Source: CBDFHV01 sp965247705 (GTDB taxonomy: Bacteria; Pseudomonadota; Alphaproteobacteria; Rhodospirillales; CAMCUA01). From it: a stretch of DNA of 47,392 nucleotides. Made by a program: the position numbers and the translations under genes. The DNA is taken from the NCBI GenBank assembly GCA_965247705.1, contig CBDFHV010000014.1:1-47392 (forward strand), read 5' to 3'. The notes under the pieces were generated by a model that was not told the origin of the DNA, ran no database searches, and saw only the letters and a program-made list of their open reading frames with translations. Positions 16,776-25,105 of this stretch are shown piece after piece. Numbering within the stretch: the stretch's first letter is position 1; each line of letters begins with the position of its first letter.

Positions 16776-17702
16776 TCACACATTCAGCGCCTGGACCTCG
16801 ATGGTCGGGCGGCCGCCGGCGGCGGTGGCGTAGAGGAGGCCGTATTCGGGCACTTCCAGCCACGATGTCGTGTCGGCGGTCAGGGGCTCGGACGCGACGA
16901 TGACCGAGTCCGCCATGTCGCTGCCGCCGATCATCTTCCACTCCCCTTCGTGAAAGCCGAAGGCCCGGCCCGAGGTGAACCATAGACTCACAAATGTGAG
17001 GTTGGCCTCGTGCACCCGATCGGGGCCGCGCAGGGGGTAGCGGCCGAAGTCGAAGCAGAAGCGCACCCCGACCACGCTGTGGCCGTCGGCGAGGAACAGA
17101 TTGACCGAGGACGAAATGTCGATGCCCAGCCGCGCCCGCACATCGGCGATGATCCGGAATGTCTTTTCCACCGCGTGGTGAAGGGCGCCCGCGGGCTGGA
17201 TCGCCGCCGGATCGTCCAGTTGGGACAGGATCAGGGCGTAGATCCATTCGCTGTCGGTATTGCCGGTAATTTGCGGCAGGAACTCGGGGCGCACATGGCG
17301 GACCAGGGCGGGCTTCATTTCCGCCATGCGGTAGAGGTCGCCGTTGTGGGCCAGGGCCAGGGAACAGCCGGGGAAGCGGAACGGATGGATGTTGGCTTCC
17401 GACACCTGGGCCGCGGTGCTGTAGACGACGCCCCGTACGTGGCCCAGCATGCAGGTGGCGTGGACCTTCTCGGCCAGGGACTTCAGGTTGCGGTCGAACA
17501 CCGGCAGGTCCGTCGAGGCATAGGTGAAGGGCACCTCCGGGTCCACCGAATGGCGGTCCCAGGCCACCATGCCGAACCCGGCCAGGTTCAGCATCCGCAG
17601 CTTGCGCGGCATGAACGACTGTTTCACCAGCGAGCTGTCGGGCTGGAACAACAGGTGGTCGACGGGCACCGGCTGGCCCAGGTAGGCAAGCGCACGGCAC
17701 AT
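16776..17702 (-). CDS. Class II glutamine amidotransferase (YafJ-like)
   Basis: 308 aa. ATG 17702 places the catalytic Cys at residue 2 (MCRALAYLG), which decides the start because N-terminal processing exposes this Cys as nucleophile. Other Ntn motifs follow: GMVAWD near 50, MLGHVRG near 90, HPFRFPGCSLALAHNGDLYR with the family's 'F.HNG' loop near 120, and TGNTDSEWIYALIL with the Asp-Ser pair that binds glutamine. It would release ammonia from glutamine. No synthase partner is adjacent, so the acceptor is unknown; EgtC-like or YafJ-like roles are both possible. The gene stands alone just outside IS110 copy 2. Confidence 0.87.
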   Translation of the reverse strand: MCRALAYLGQPVPVDHLLFQPDSSLVKQSFMPRKLRMLNLAGFGMVAWDRHSVDPEVPFTYASTDLPVFDRNLKSLAEKVHATCMLGHVRGVVYSTAAQVSEANIHPFRFPGCSLALAHNGDLYRMAEMKPALVRHVRPEFLPQITGNTDSEWIYALILSQLDDPAAIQPAGALHHAVEKTFRIIADVRARLGIDISSSVNLFLADGHSVVGVRFCFDFGRYPLRGPDRVHEANLTFVSLWFTSGRAFGFHEGEWKMIGGSDMADSVIVASEPLTADTTSWLEVPEYGLLYATAAGGRPTIEVQALNV

Positions 17703-17906
17703 GGCGGCGGCACTCCATAGCAGTGGCGGTGCATCTTGTGGCGGCACCCGGCGCTAGTGTTCCGATCGAGACATTTCGTTCCCATTAAATCTACGCAAAC
17801 TGCGACCTTCACCCCCGGGCTCAGGAACCAAATGTTAGAATCGCAACACTAGACAAGGGGCCGTGAAAGCCGCGTGGAAGAGGGCTGGTTCCAACTTATC
17901 GGCTAT

Positions 17907-19464
17907 TGCTCTCTCATGTCCGAATTCAAGGTTTCGGGACGAAGATCACCGCTCACCGTGTTGCCGGTGTCGAGATACGTATAGCGCCAGCGCACATGGC
18001 AGGGGGCGAAACCGTCCTGACGACGGTTGATCGATCTCTGATGCGCGGGTTGGGACCGCATGACCCTGGGTTCGTCGTGGGGCTGCCTCGGTCTAGATGA
18101 CGAGCGTGGGACAAGTCCCGCTCGTAGAGCAGTCGAGGGTTCCCCTCACCGTGGTCTCGCCCCCAGGCATGGGCGCCGGCGGACTGTTGGTAGGCTGCTT
18201 CGGTCCTCCTCTTGTGGGGTGACGATTTTTCCCTGCTTTTTCTCAGCCGGCCTTGCGCGGCGCGACCTCGCGGGGCGATGGCCCAGACGAAGCCGAGCAT
18301 CTCGCGGGCGATAGCCGTTGTGACCAGGGGGGTATCCTTGCCTTGGGCGCCCATGCGGCGGTAGCGGGCGCAGAGGCGGGTCTGGGCCTTCCAGGCGATG
18401 TCGCGGACCGCCTTGGGTTGGCCCTGGAGGCGCTCCAGGAGGCAGCGGCTGACCCGCGCCGGCAGGCGGTAGCACCAGGCGGCCTCGATCATGACGCGGC
18501 GCGCCTCGGCGTTGCCGGCCTTGGTGATGGCGCCGCGCCGGATGTGAGCGGCGCTGGAATGCTCCGAGGGCACCAGACCGAGGTGCGCCATGAGCTGACG
18601 CGGGCTGTCGAAACGGGTCAGGTCGCCGATCTCGGCCAACAGGGTGACGGCGGTGATCAGCGCCACGCCGCGCATGGCCTGAAGGGCCTGGGCGACGGCA
18701 GCCAGGGACCAACGGGGGACCAATGCTTCGATCTCGGCCGTCAGGCGGTCGCGCCGCGCCTGGGCATCCTCGATGGCCTGGATATAGTCCTCCAGGACGA
18801 TCTGCTGGGCCGGCTGCTCGAAACGCAGGCTCGCCCAGCCAGCGCCGGTGGGCCAGGGTCCAGTTGTTGCCGTCTCGCGTGCGGGCGTGGCGTAGCAGGA
18901 AGCCGCTCAACTGCTGACGCGCCCGGCGCAGGGCCTTGACCGCCGCCGCGCGGGCCCGCACCAGATCGCGCAGGGCCTCGTGCTCGGGCTCGGGAACCCA
19001 CACCGGCGTCAGCTCGCCGGCGCGGTCCAGCTTGGCCAAGCCCAAGGCATCGCGGCGGTCGGTCTTGATCCGATCGCCAGGACGCCGCGGGATCAGCGAC
19101 GGCGCCACCACCACGCAGTCGTGGCCGAGCGATGTTAGCGTCCGATAGACCCCGTAACCGCACGGCCCGGCCTCGTAGCAGAAGCGCAGCGCGCGTCCCT
19201 CGCGCCCCAGCCTGTGCGCCAACTTCCGCAACGCCGCCGGTTGGTTCGCGATGGTGCCGAAATAGCGCGCCTCCCGGCGCAAGCCGCCATCGGCAATGGC
19301 GACCGAAATGCTCTTCTTGTGAACGTCCAGACCCACGTACGTGATAACCTGTTCCATGACCCGTCTCCTATGCATGAGGCAAGACACCGGACCATCCGGT
19401 GCAACCCTCGACACCCGCATAATGTGAGACGGGTCACCCACATCCCAGTCGGACATGGGGTCTA
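17907..19464 (-). mobile_element. IS110-family insertion sequence, copy 2, inactivated
   Basis: Near-identical second copy of the element at 242-1797, same orientation, with CATGTCCGA and TCGGACATG subterminal repeats retained. It carries single-base insertions at about 17938 (G), 18274 (G) and 18835 (C), plus small changes at the right end and one substitution (A to G) near 18257. It ends ~35 nt before the helicase gene start. Confidence 0.86.
18243..19357 (-). pseudogene. IS110-family transposase, copy 2, two frameshifts
   Basis: The same gene as 577-1689 (start MEQVITYVGLDVHKKS at 19357) but two bases longer. An extra C in a CCC run near 18835 breaks the frame after the RuvC-like half, at ~residue 175. 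An extra G in a GGGG run near 18274 disturbs the C-terminus. All DEDD residues before the first shift are intact. Both changes are homopolymer expansions, so sequencing or assembly error is as likely as real decay. Confidence 0.88.
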
Positions 19465-19498
19465 GCCTGCGGTTCCGCTCAACGGCCGCCTGGCGACC

Positions 19499-21154
19499 AT
19501 GGCCCGCATCGTTCCCTCCGACATCTCCGCCCTCGCCCTGGCCGGGGCCCATGCGCCCGAGCTGGAGACGCTGAACCTGCTTCGCGATGGGCTGCCCACC
19601 GAATACACGGTCTTTCACGGAGTCCACTGGACCCGCGAATACCAGGGCTTCACGGTCTATGGCGAGATCGATTTCGCCGTCGTCAACAAAGCCGGCGAGA
19701 TCCTGCTGATCGAGCAGAAGAACGGCCGCCTGGAGGAGACCGAGGACGGCCTGGTCAAGGTCTACGGCAAGACCTCGAAGAACGTCGGCGATCAGATCAA
19801 GCGCTCCATCGACAACGTGCGCGAGAAGTTCGGCAACGTCCATGGCCGCGGCCGGCGACTCAACATCGACTATTTGATCTTTTGTCCCGACTACCGGGTG
19901 GTGTCGGTCAACGCGGCGGCGCTGGATTCGAGCCGCATCGTCGACGCCGGCGCCCGCGACGCCCTGGCGAAGCGCATTCACGCCCTCCTGGGCCCGGGCA
20001 AGAAGCCCAACAAGGAGTGGACCCGGGTGATCGAAAGTTTCTTCCGCCAGTCCTTCGAGGTGGCGCCCGACATCCACGCCCACATCGATCAGTCGGAGCG
20101 GCGTTTCACCCGCCTGTCCGGCGGCCTGGCCGAGGTCATCCGCAACATCCACATGGACCCCCTGCGTCTGCGGGTCCAGGGCACCGCCGGCAGCGGCAAG
20201 ACCATCGTCGCCCGCGAGGTGTTCGACGCCGCCATCGAGCGTGGCCACCGGCCCCTGCTGGTGTGCTTCAACCGGCCCCTGGCCGAACGGATCAAGGCCC
20301 TGGCCCGCCCGGAGGGCCTGGTGGTGACGTTCCACGGCCTGTGCGACCCGTTCCTGAAAAGCCGTGGCCAGGTGCTGGACTACGGAGGCATCTACACCGA
20401 TCCCAACTTCTGGCACGGGATCCAGGAGCGGGTGATGGGAGAAGTCATCGACGACGACTGGCGCTTCGACACCCTGATCATCGACGAGGGCCAGGATTTC
20501 GACGCCGACTGGTTCGAGATCATCCGCCTGTTCACCACCGACAAGGCGGACATGGTGTGGCTGGAGGATCTCGACCAGAACATCCACGGCACCCTGCACG
20601 TCCCCCTCGACGACTTCGTCATCTATCGGGCGCGGGCCAACTACCGCTCCCCCCAGTCGATCGCCCGCTTCCTCGCCCGCCACCTGCCGTTCGAGTTCGA
20701 CCCGGCCAACGACCTGCCCGGGCTCGGCGTCGGGGTGCACCGCTACGGGGTGCCGGAGGATCAACCCAAGCGCGCCGACCGCCTGGTCCAGGGACTGCTG
20801 GACAAGGGGTTCGCCGCTGACCAGATCACCGTCTTGACCTGCATGAGCCGGGCCGAATCCGTGTTCAACACCGTCGACACCATCGGCGGGCTGCCGGTCC
20901 GCCGCTTCGCCAACCGCTACGACGAACTGGGCAACCAGGTGATGACGCCGGGCAAGCTGCGCTTCGAAAGCATCAACCGCTTCAAGGGCCAGCAGACCCC
21001 GGCGGTAATCCTCACCGACGTCGACCCCCGGGCCGAAAGCCTCGAACAGGACCTGCGGCGCCTCTTCTGCAGCATGACCCGGGCTTCGGTGCGGCTGGAG
21101 GTGCTGGCCCGCAAGGACAATCCGCTAACGGCGGATTACCGGCCGGTGAGTTAG
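19499..21154 (+). CDS. NERD-domain nuclease / UvrD-like SF1 helicase
   Basis: 551 aa. The N-terminus (residues ~20-150) is a NERD nuclease-related domain with the core YGEIDFAVVNKAGEILLIEQKNG, matching the D...(E/Q)xK pattern of the restriction-endonuclease fold. A superfamily 1 helicase follows: Walker A GTAGSGKT at ~228-235, Walker B LIIDEGQDFD at ~325-334, ANYRSP near 380, and motif-VI-like RRLFCSMTRA near the C-terminus. It probably unwinds and cleaves DNA. It is half the length of full UvrD helicases, as in stand-alone NERD-helicase proteins. ATG 19499 lacks a clear ribosome-binding site, and IS110 copy 2 ends 35 nt upstream, so its native promoter may be displaced. The hipA/hipB-like pair lies directly downstream in convergent orientation, which suggests a defence or stress locus. 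Confidence 0.88.
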   Translation: MARIVPSDISALALAGAHAPELETLNLLRDGLPTEYTVFHGVHWTREYQGFTVYGEIDFAVVNKAGEILLIEQKNGRLEETEDGLVKVYGKTSKNVGDQIKRSIDNVREKFGNVHGRGRRLNIDYLIFCPDYRVVSVNAAALDSSRIVDAGARDALAKRIHALLGPGKKPNKEWTRVIESFFRQSFEVAPDIHAHIDQSERRFTRLSGGLAEVIRNIHMDPLRLRVQGTAGSGKTIVAREVFDAAIERGHRPLLVCFNRPLAERIKALARPEGLVVTFHGLCDPFLKSRGQVLDYGGIYTDPNFWHGIQERVMGEVIDDDWRFDTLIIDEGQDFDADWFEIIRLFTTDKADMVWLEDLDQNIHGTLHVPLDDFVIYRARANYRSPQSIARFLARHLPFEFDPANDLPGLGVGVHRYGVPEDQPKRADRLVQGLLDKGFAADQITVLTCMSRAESVFNTVDTIGGLPVRRFANRYDELGNQVMTPGKLRFESINRFKGQQTPAVILTDVDPRAESLEQDLRRLFCSMTRASVRLEVLARKDNPLTADYRPVS

Positions 21155-21206
21155 CGGCGCGGCGAACGGGTGCCGACGACATCACTCGGCCCACGGGCGT
21201 TTGACG

Positions 21207-22196
21207 TTACCTACTGCTCCCTCGGCGAGAGCGATCCTTCCTGAGCTTGCCGAGTTCTTCTTGCACCAGTCCCGTCGGCAACTGGAAGAAGTCGAACCGT
21301 TCATAGACGGGCGACAGCAGCGCATGCACCAGGTTGGGCAATCGCTCATCGATGTCACCCGCTTGGCAGGAGACGGCCTCCGTCGCTTCAAGTATCCGAC
21401 AGCGATGGGTATCGATGACGTCGCGGTAGGGGTTGGCCCACGACTTCAGTTCGCGACCGGCGAGGCCGGCGAAATGGACCCGAAACTGGACTTGTGCATT
21501 GGGTTGCACCTCGATGGCTTGGGCCAGGTGGTGGGCATGCAGCATGGCCTCGCCGACCCGCCAGACGGGCAGCGTGAGGTCGAACACCGTCCCGGGCGTC
21601 AGCACATCCGCCCCGTCTTCCTGATAGCCCCGACGCAGGTAAAGCCGCGCGTCCAACGCGGCGCGCCAGAAGTCGCTGTGCGCGGCATCAATCAAGGCAC
21701 GCTCCGCTTCCGGTTGGCCTAGCCAGCATTCCACACCTCTGTCGAACGGGTACGGCGCTATCGCTTTGCGCGTCGGCACCCAGAACGGCGGCCAACCCGT
21801 ATACCCGTGGTCCGCCTGCCGAAGCGCCTCAAGGAGCGTCCGCGCGGAGCCTACCGAGGCGCCCGCGATTTCGTAGTCGAAGGCATAATGGCCATGGGGT
21901 TGTCGCGCCACGGCGTCGTCCGGCAGTCTGCTCACCAGTTCCGCCCATCGTTGCTCCGCCGCTTTTACGAAAGCGTCCTGGTCGTTTGATGATGACGGCT
22001 CGGCGACCAGGCCGACCACCCGAAGGATGTCGAGCGCCTTGGCGAATGACAGTCGCGTCTGCTTGCGGTCGAAGGCGATCATGGTGGGCACGCTGACGCC
22101 GGCGAGCGCAGCATGTTCTTTCTGGGTCAGCCTTTCGGCGCGGCGGCGGCTTAGCACCTCATCGACCAGGCCCGGCCAGTCGAGCGGTTCGGTCAT
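21207..22196 (-). CDS. HipB-like HTH protein with large C-terminal domain
   Basis: 329 aa. Residues ~5-65 form an XRE/HipB-type helix-turn-helix (SRRRAERLTQKEHAALAGVS, then FDRKQTRLSFAKALDILRVV). The remaining ~250 residues are not part of ordinary HipB antitoxins. They include RRGYQEDGADVLTPGTVFDL, TLPVWRVGEAMLHAHHLAQA and the end LVHALLSPVYERFDFFQLP. I recall a similar C-terminal module in AlbA_2-type predicted regulators, but cannot verify this. ATG 22196 overlaps the hipA stop by 4 nt (ATGA), implying translational coupling; ATG 22217 is an alternative. It is the second gene of a hipA-first operon and probably both neutralises HipA and represses the promoter. The extra domain could sense a ligand. 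Confidence 0.75.
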   Translation of the reverse strand: MTEPLDWPGLVDEVLSRRRAERLTQKEHAALAGVSVPTMIAFDRKQTRLSFAKALDILRVVGLVAEPSSSNDQDAFVKAAEQRWAELVSRLPDDAVARQPHGHYAFDYEIAGASVGSARTLLEALRQADHGYTGWPPFWVPTRKAIAPYPFDRGVECWLGQPEAERALIDAAHSDFWRAALDARLYLRRGYQEDGADVLTPGTVFDLTLPVWRVGEAMLHAHHLAQAIEVQPNAQVQFRVHFAGLAGRELKSWANPYRDVIDTHRCRILEATEAVSCQAGDIDERLPNLVHALLSPVYERFDFFQLPTGLVQEELGKLRKDRSRRGSSR

Positions 22197-23386
22197 GGTT
22201 GCAGAATCCGATTGCATGCGTTCCTCACGACCTCCCGGTAGCGGTTCAGGAAGCCGTCCGGCGGCTCGGCCGAAGGCGGCTCCAGGCGTCGCGATCGGGA
22301 AAGCCTCCGCCTCAGGGTTTCGAGGCGGAGGGCGGCTGCCCGCGGCGGCAGGCCGATATGATCAGCGAAGCCGAGCACGAGCCGCCGGTCGATCTCGTCG
22401 AGCGGGACCTTGGCGCCGCCGATGGCAAGCGCGGTACGGGTGCCGTAGGCGCCGCCATAAAGCAGCGTGTTCAGCAGGTCGTATTGTGGCGACAGGCGCA
22501 GGCCCTCGGGTCGCTCCAGAAGAGACCAGTTCTTCAGGTGGGCGTCGGCATTGCCGATCAGCAGATTGAAGACGAGCGCCGAGAACAAGCGGGCCAAGTC
22601 AATCCGCGGCCGGGCGGAATGCGTTGCGATTCCTTCGGCGATGTCCTCATAGCTGCCCTGGTATTTTCCCATGAAGTCGTTGCCGCGCGGCCGCGCGAGT
22701 ACCTGGGTGAAGTCCTCCATCCGCAGTTTGTCGCCCTGGGGTGTGCGATCGAACCGCTCCACGAGCAGGGCATGGCCGTCGATATCTTCAACTCGGCCGG
22801 CTTGGAACCGGGTAACTTCATTTTCTCCCAGGAGCTCGCGCGCCAACGCCAGCGAATGGAGCTCGTTGCGGACGAGACCGGGTTGAGAATCCGGCGCGTA
22901 TTTTGCGATGTGGGTGGCCGGGCTGTCGTCCGTGGCCGGCTTGAAGCGCTCCCCGTCCCGCCATGACAGTATCTTTTTCTGAACGCCGGATAAGGTGCGG
23001 CTCTCTGCCGTGGCGGCGTTGGCTGTCGCGTCGTCAAATCGGACCTCCGCACGACTCTCCGTGCCGTCCGCGGGGCGTACGGAAATGGCGCCAATGCAGT
23101 CGGTCCCATAGCGCAGGAGCAAGCCGAAATCATCCTCCTCATCCACCCGGCCGGCGCGGGCCTGCTGCTGGCGCAGCCAACCCTCGGGGCCGAGCTGCTG
23201 GAATACCGGATGGAGCCCGACCGGCCACGTCACGCGTCTCTCCGTGATCGGCAACGCGCAGGCGATCGTCTCCGACCACCCCTCCCCATATGTAAAGACG
23301 GTTCCGCCTTGGGGTGTTTCTCCCACCAGACCCGCGGTCCGGTCCTTGAACAGAATTTGAGCTTGACGCAGTTCCGTCAATTCCAT
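22193..23386 (-). CDS. hipA: HipA-family serine/threonine kinase toxin
   Basis: 397 aa. It has the HipA N-terminal subdomain (QILFKDRTAGLVGETPQGG) and LSGVQKKILSW with the conserved 'SGVQ.K' loop near 140. HIAKYAPD carries the ATP-contacting Lys, and NELHSLALARELLG follows. The catalytic segment NADAHLKNWSLL and the metal-binding YDLLNT stand in for the kinase HxDxxxxN and DFD motifs. HipA kinases phosphorylate translation factors such as glutamyl-tRNA synthetase and induce dormancy; the target here is unknown. ATG 23386 is chosen over TTG 23416 because the latter lacks homology support. The toxin precedes its putative antitoxin, opposite to the classical hipBA order. Confidence 0.87.
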   Translation of the reverse strand: MELTELRQAQILFKDRTAGLVGETPQGGTVFTYGEGWSETIACALPITERRVTWPVGLHPVFQQLGPEGWLRQQQARAGRVDEEDDFGLLLRYGTDCIGAISVRPADGTESRAEVRFDDATANAATAESRTLSGVQKKILSWRDGERFKPATDDSPATHIAKYAPDSQPGLVRNELHSLALARELLGENEVTRFQAGRVEDIDGHALLVERFDRTPQGDKLRMEDFTQVLARPRGNDFMGKYQGSYEDIAEGIATHSARPRIDLARLFSALVFNLLIGNADAHLKNWSLLERPEGLRLSPQYDLLNTLLYGGAYGTRTALAIGGAKVPLDEIDRRLVLGFADHIGLPPRAAALRLETLRRRLSRSRRLEPPSAEPPDGFLNRYREVVRNACNRILQP

Positions 23387-23416
23387 CTTGCTGTAGTCAA
23401 TTCCCGATTTACCCAA

Positions 23417-23860
23417 CGGACGGGCATGAAACTAAGAATTATCATATTAATTTAGGGCTTTTAGCGATAAAATCAATAATTATTTATGTAAAGTATTTCA
23501 TCGTATGATGGCTACATGTTGGCTTCCTTACTAGGTGCTCAAGGAACCATATCGACCTAAAACTAAAACAAGCTTTACTCTATATCAATGAACGCATGAC
23601 CAGCGCGATCATTACGTACTTTCGCAACCCCACCCTTAGTACAACGGGCTACCGAAACGATAACGCGAACGACGAACGTCACCGATGCCGACAGCGCTGC
23701 CAACACCTGCCATTGTTGGAAGTGGCGCGGCATGCAATCCTGCACACTCCGAATGTCAGTCTGCCGGAACCGACTGGTCCTGGAAAACACCTGTTGGCCG
23801 CACTAGAACTGGCGCTTACCCTTCAACCCCTTACCGCCCACTACCGACCGATGAGCTAAC
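23417..23860. other. AT-rich intergenic region upstream of hipA
   Basis: A 444-nt spacer between divergent genes. Roughly 23430-23600 is markedly AT-rich against a GC-rich genome and includes AATTA-TCATAT-TAATT, an imperfect palindrome, about 50 nt upstream of hipA. It probably carries the hipA promoter/operator. The rest has a weak 87-codon open frame ending at 23859 that resembles nothing I recognise. The base composition suggests acquired DNA. Confidence 0.4.
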
Positions 23861-24313
23861 ATGGCCGGACCCTCTCGCCGACACGTTCTTTGGTGCGCCG
23901 CCGGGGGCGCCCTGGGACTCGCCGCCGCTTCCACCGCCTCGGCGAGCACCATCGCCCAACCCGTCGAACGGACACCGCGGGCATTCCTTGCCCGCGCCTT
24001 CGCCATGCGGGACGCGGCGACGCGCTCTGGCGATCAGCCCTATGGCGCCGTGGTCGTCAATGCGAGTGGTGAGATCGTCGGCGAGGCGCCCAGCCGGGTG
24101 GTGGTGGCCGGCGATCCCACGGCCCACGCGGAGATGGAGGCCATCCGCGATGCCGCTCGCCGGCTTGGCAGCCGGGACCTGTCGGGGCATGTGATCTATT
24201 CCTCGTCGCGCCCCTGCCCCATGTGCGAGGCGGCGGCCCATTGGGCCAACCTTGCGGACATGGTCTATGGCCACGGCGGGCGGAAAGCCGGCCCGCCGGC
24301 CCTCTGCAGCTGA
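23861..24313 (+). CDS. Exported CMP/dCMP-type zinc deaminase
   Basis: 150 aa. The catalytic domain has PTAHAEMEAIRDAA (zinc-binding His and catalytic Glu, near residue 90) and SSSRPCPMCEAAAHWAN (two zinc-binding Cys, near 125), the hallmarks of nucleoside deaminases of the guanine/tRNA-adenosine/cytidine superfamily. QPYGAVVVN before them fits. It hydrolytically removes an amino group from a base. The N-terminus RRHVLWCAAGGALGLAAASTASA looks like a Tat or Sec signal peptide ending at an A-x-A site, which is odd because these enzymes are normally cytoplasmic. The substrate is unknown. An ankyrin-repeat protein, also exported, follows after 33 nt on the same strand. Confidence 0.83.
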   Translation: MAGPSRRHVLWCAAGGALGLAAASTASASTIAQPVERTPRAFLARAFAMRDAATRSGDQPYGAVVVNASGEIVGEAPSRVVVAGDPTAHAEMEAIRDAARRLGSRDLSGHVIYSSSRPCPMCEAAAHWANLADMVYGHGGRKAGPPALCS

Positions 24314-24346
24314 CCCCTGGCCCATGGGAACGGACGGAGTCATCAC

Positions 24347-25030
24347 ATGACGCGGTTTCTCCCGTCGTGGGCGGTCATCGTCTGCCTGCTGCCAGGCCTT
24401 GCCGCCGCCCAGACACCGCCATCGCCATCGGAGATCGCCGCTTATTCCGGTCTCCATGCCATGGCCTGGACTGGCGACGTGGACGGAATCCGACGCCTGG
24501 TCGCTGGCGGCGACGACGTAAACGCCCGCGACGGGGCCGGCCGCACGCCCCTGCACGTGGCCGCCTTCGCCTCTCAGGACGGTGCGGTGCGGGCCCTGGC
24601 GGCGGCGGGCGGGGACCCGAACCTGTTGGAGAACGGCCTCTACGACATCATCACCATCGCCGCGGTGGCGGGAGACGCGGACATGGTGCGCCTGGCGGTG
24701 GCGGTGGGTGGCAACCCCGGCAATGTGACCAGCATCTACGACGGCACGGCGCTGATCGCCGCGGCGCACCTGGGCCACGTGGCGGTGGTGAAAGCCCTCA
24801 TCGAGGCCGGGGCGCCGCTGGATCATGTCAACAACCTGGGCTGGACCGCCCTGATCGAGGCCGTGGTGCTGGGCGACGGGGGTCCGCGCCACACGGAAAC
24901 CCTGCGCGCCCTGGTGGCGGCGGGCGCCGACATCAAGATCGGCGACCGGGACGGGGTCGTGCCCCTGGAACACGCCCGCCAGCGCGGCTACGGGGCCATG
25001 GTGGCGATCCTGGAGCGGGCGGCCCGATAG
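24347..25030 (+). CDS. Exported ankyrin-repeat protein
   Basis: 227 aa. A Sec signal peptide (MTRFLPSWAVIVCLLPGLAAA, cut before QTPP) precedes about five ankyrin units. They are visible as GDVDGIRRLVAGGDDVNARD, GRTPLHVAAFASQDGAVRAL, ITIAAVAGDADMVRLAVAVG, GTALIAAAHLGHVAVVKALI with EAGAPLDHV, and GWTALIEAVVLGD followed by LRALVAAGADIKIGDRDG. Ankyrin repeats bind other proteins; periplasmic ones can protect or assemble exported enzymes, as AnkB does with a periplasmic catalase. Spacing of 33 nt from the deaminase gene suggests one transcript and possibly a physical partnership. The gene start at ATG 24347 follows a CGGACGGAG-type ribosome-binding region. Confidence 0.83.
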   Translation: MTRFLPSWAVIVCLLPGLAAAQTPPSPSEIAAYSGLHAMAWTGDVDGIRRLVAGGDDVNARDGAGRTPLHVAAFASQDGAVRALAAAGGDPNLLENGLYDIITIAAVAGDADMVRLAVAVGGNPGNVTSIYDGTALIAAAHLGHVAVVKALIEAGAPLDHVNNLGWTALIEAVVLGDGGPRHTETLRALVAAGADIKIGDRDGVVPLEHARQRGYGAMVAILERAAR

Positions 25031-25105
25031 ATCGGGAACCCTGGGAAACAAACGGTGGCTGGGCTAGACTCGCACGCTCCCAAGGAACCCCGAACGGACC
25101 AGCCC

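Noticed and set aside
18146..20764. An 872-codon minus-strand open frame joining IS110 copy 2 and the helicase antisense
   Set aside because: It is a by-product of GC-rich codon bias. The helicase reads on the plus strand with Walker motifs, and the transposase part changes frame.
23596..23859. An 87-codon plus-strand open frame in the AT-rich spacer
   Set aside because: No recognisable motif, no ribosome-binding site, and codon use unlike the neighbours.
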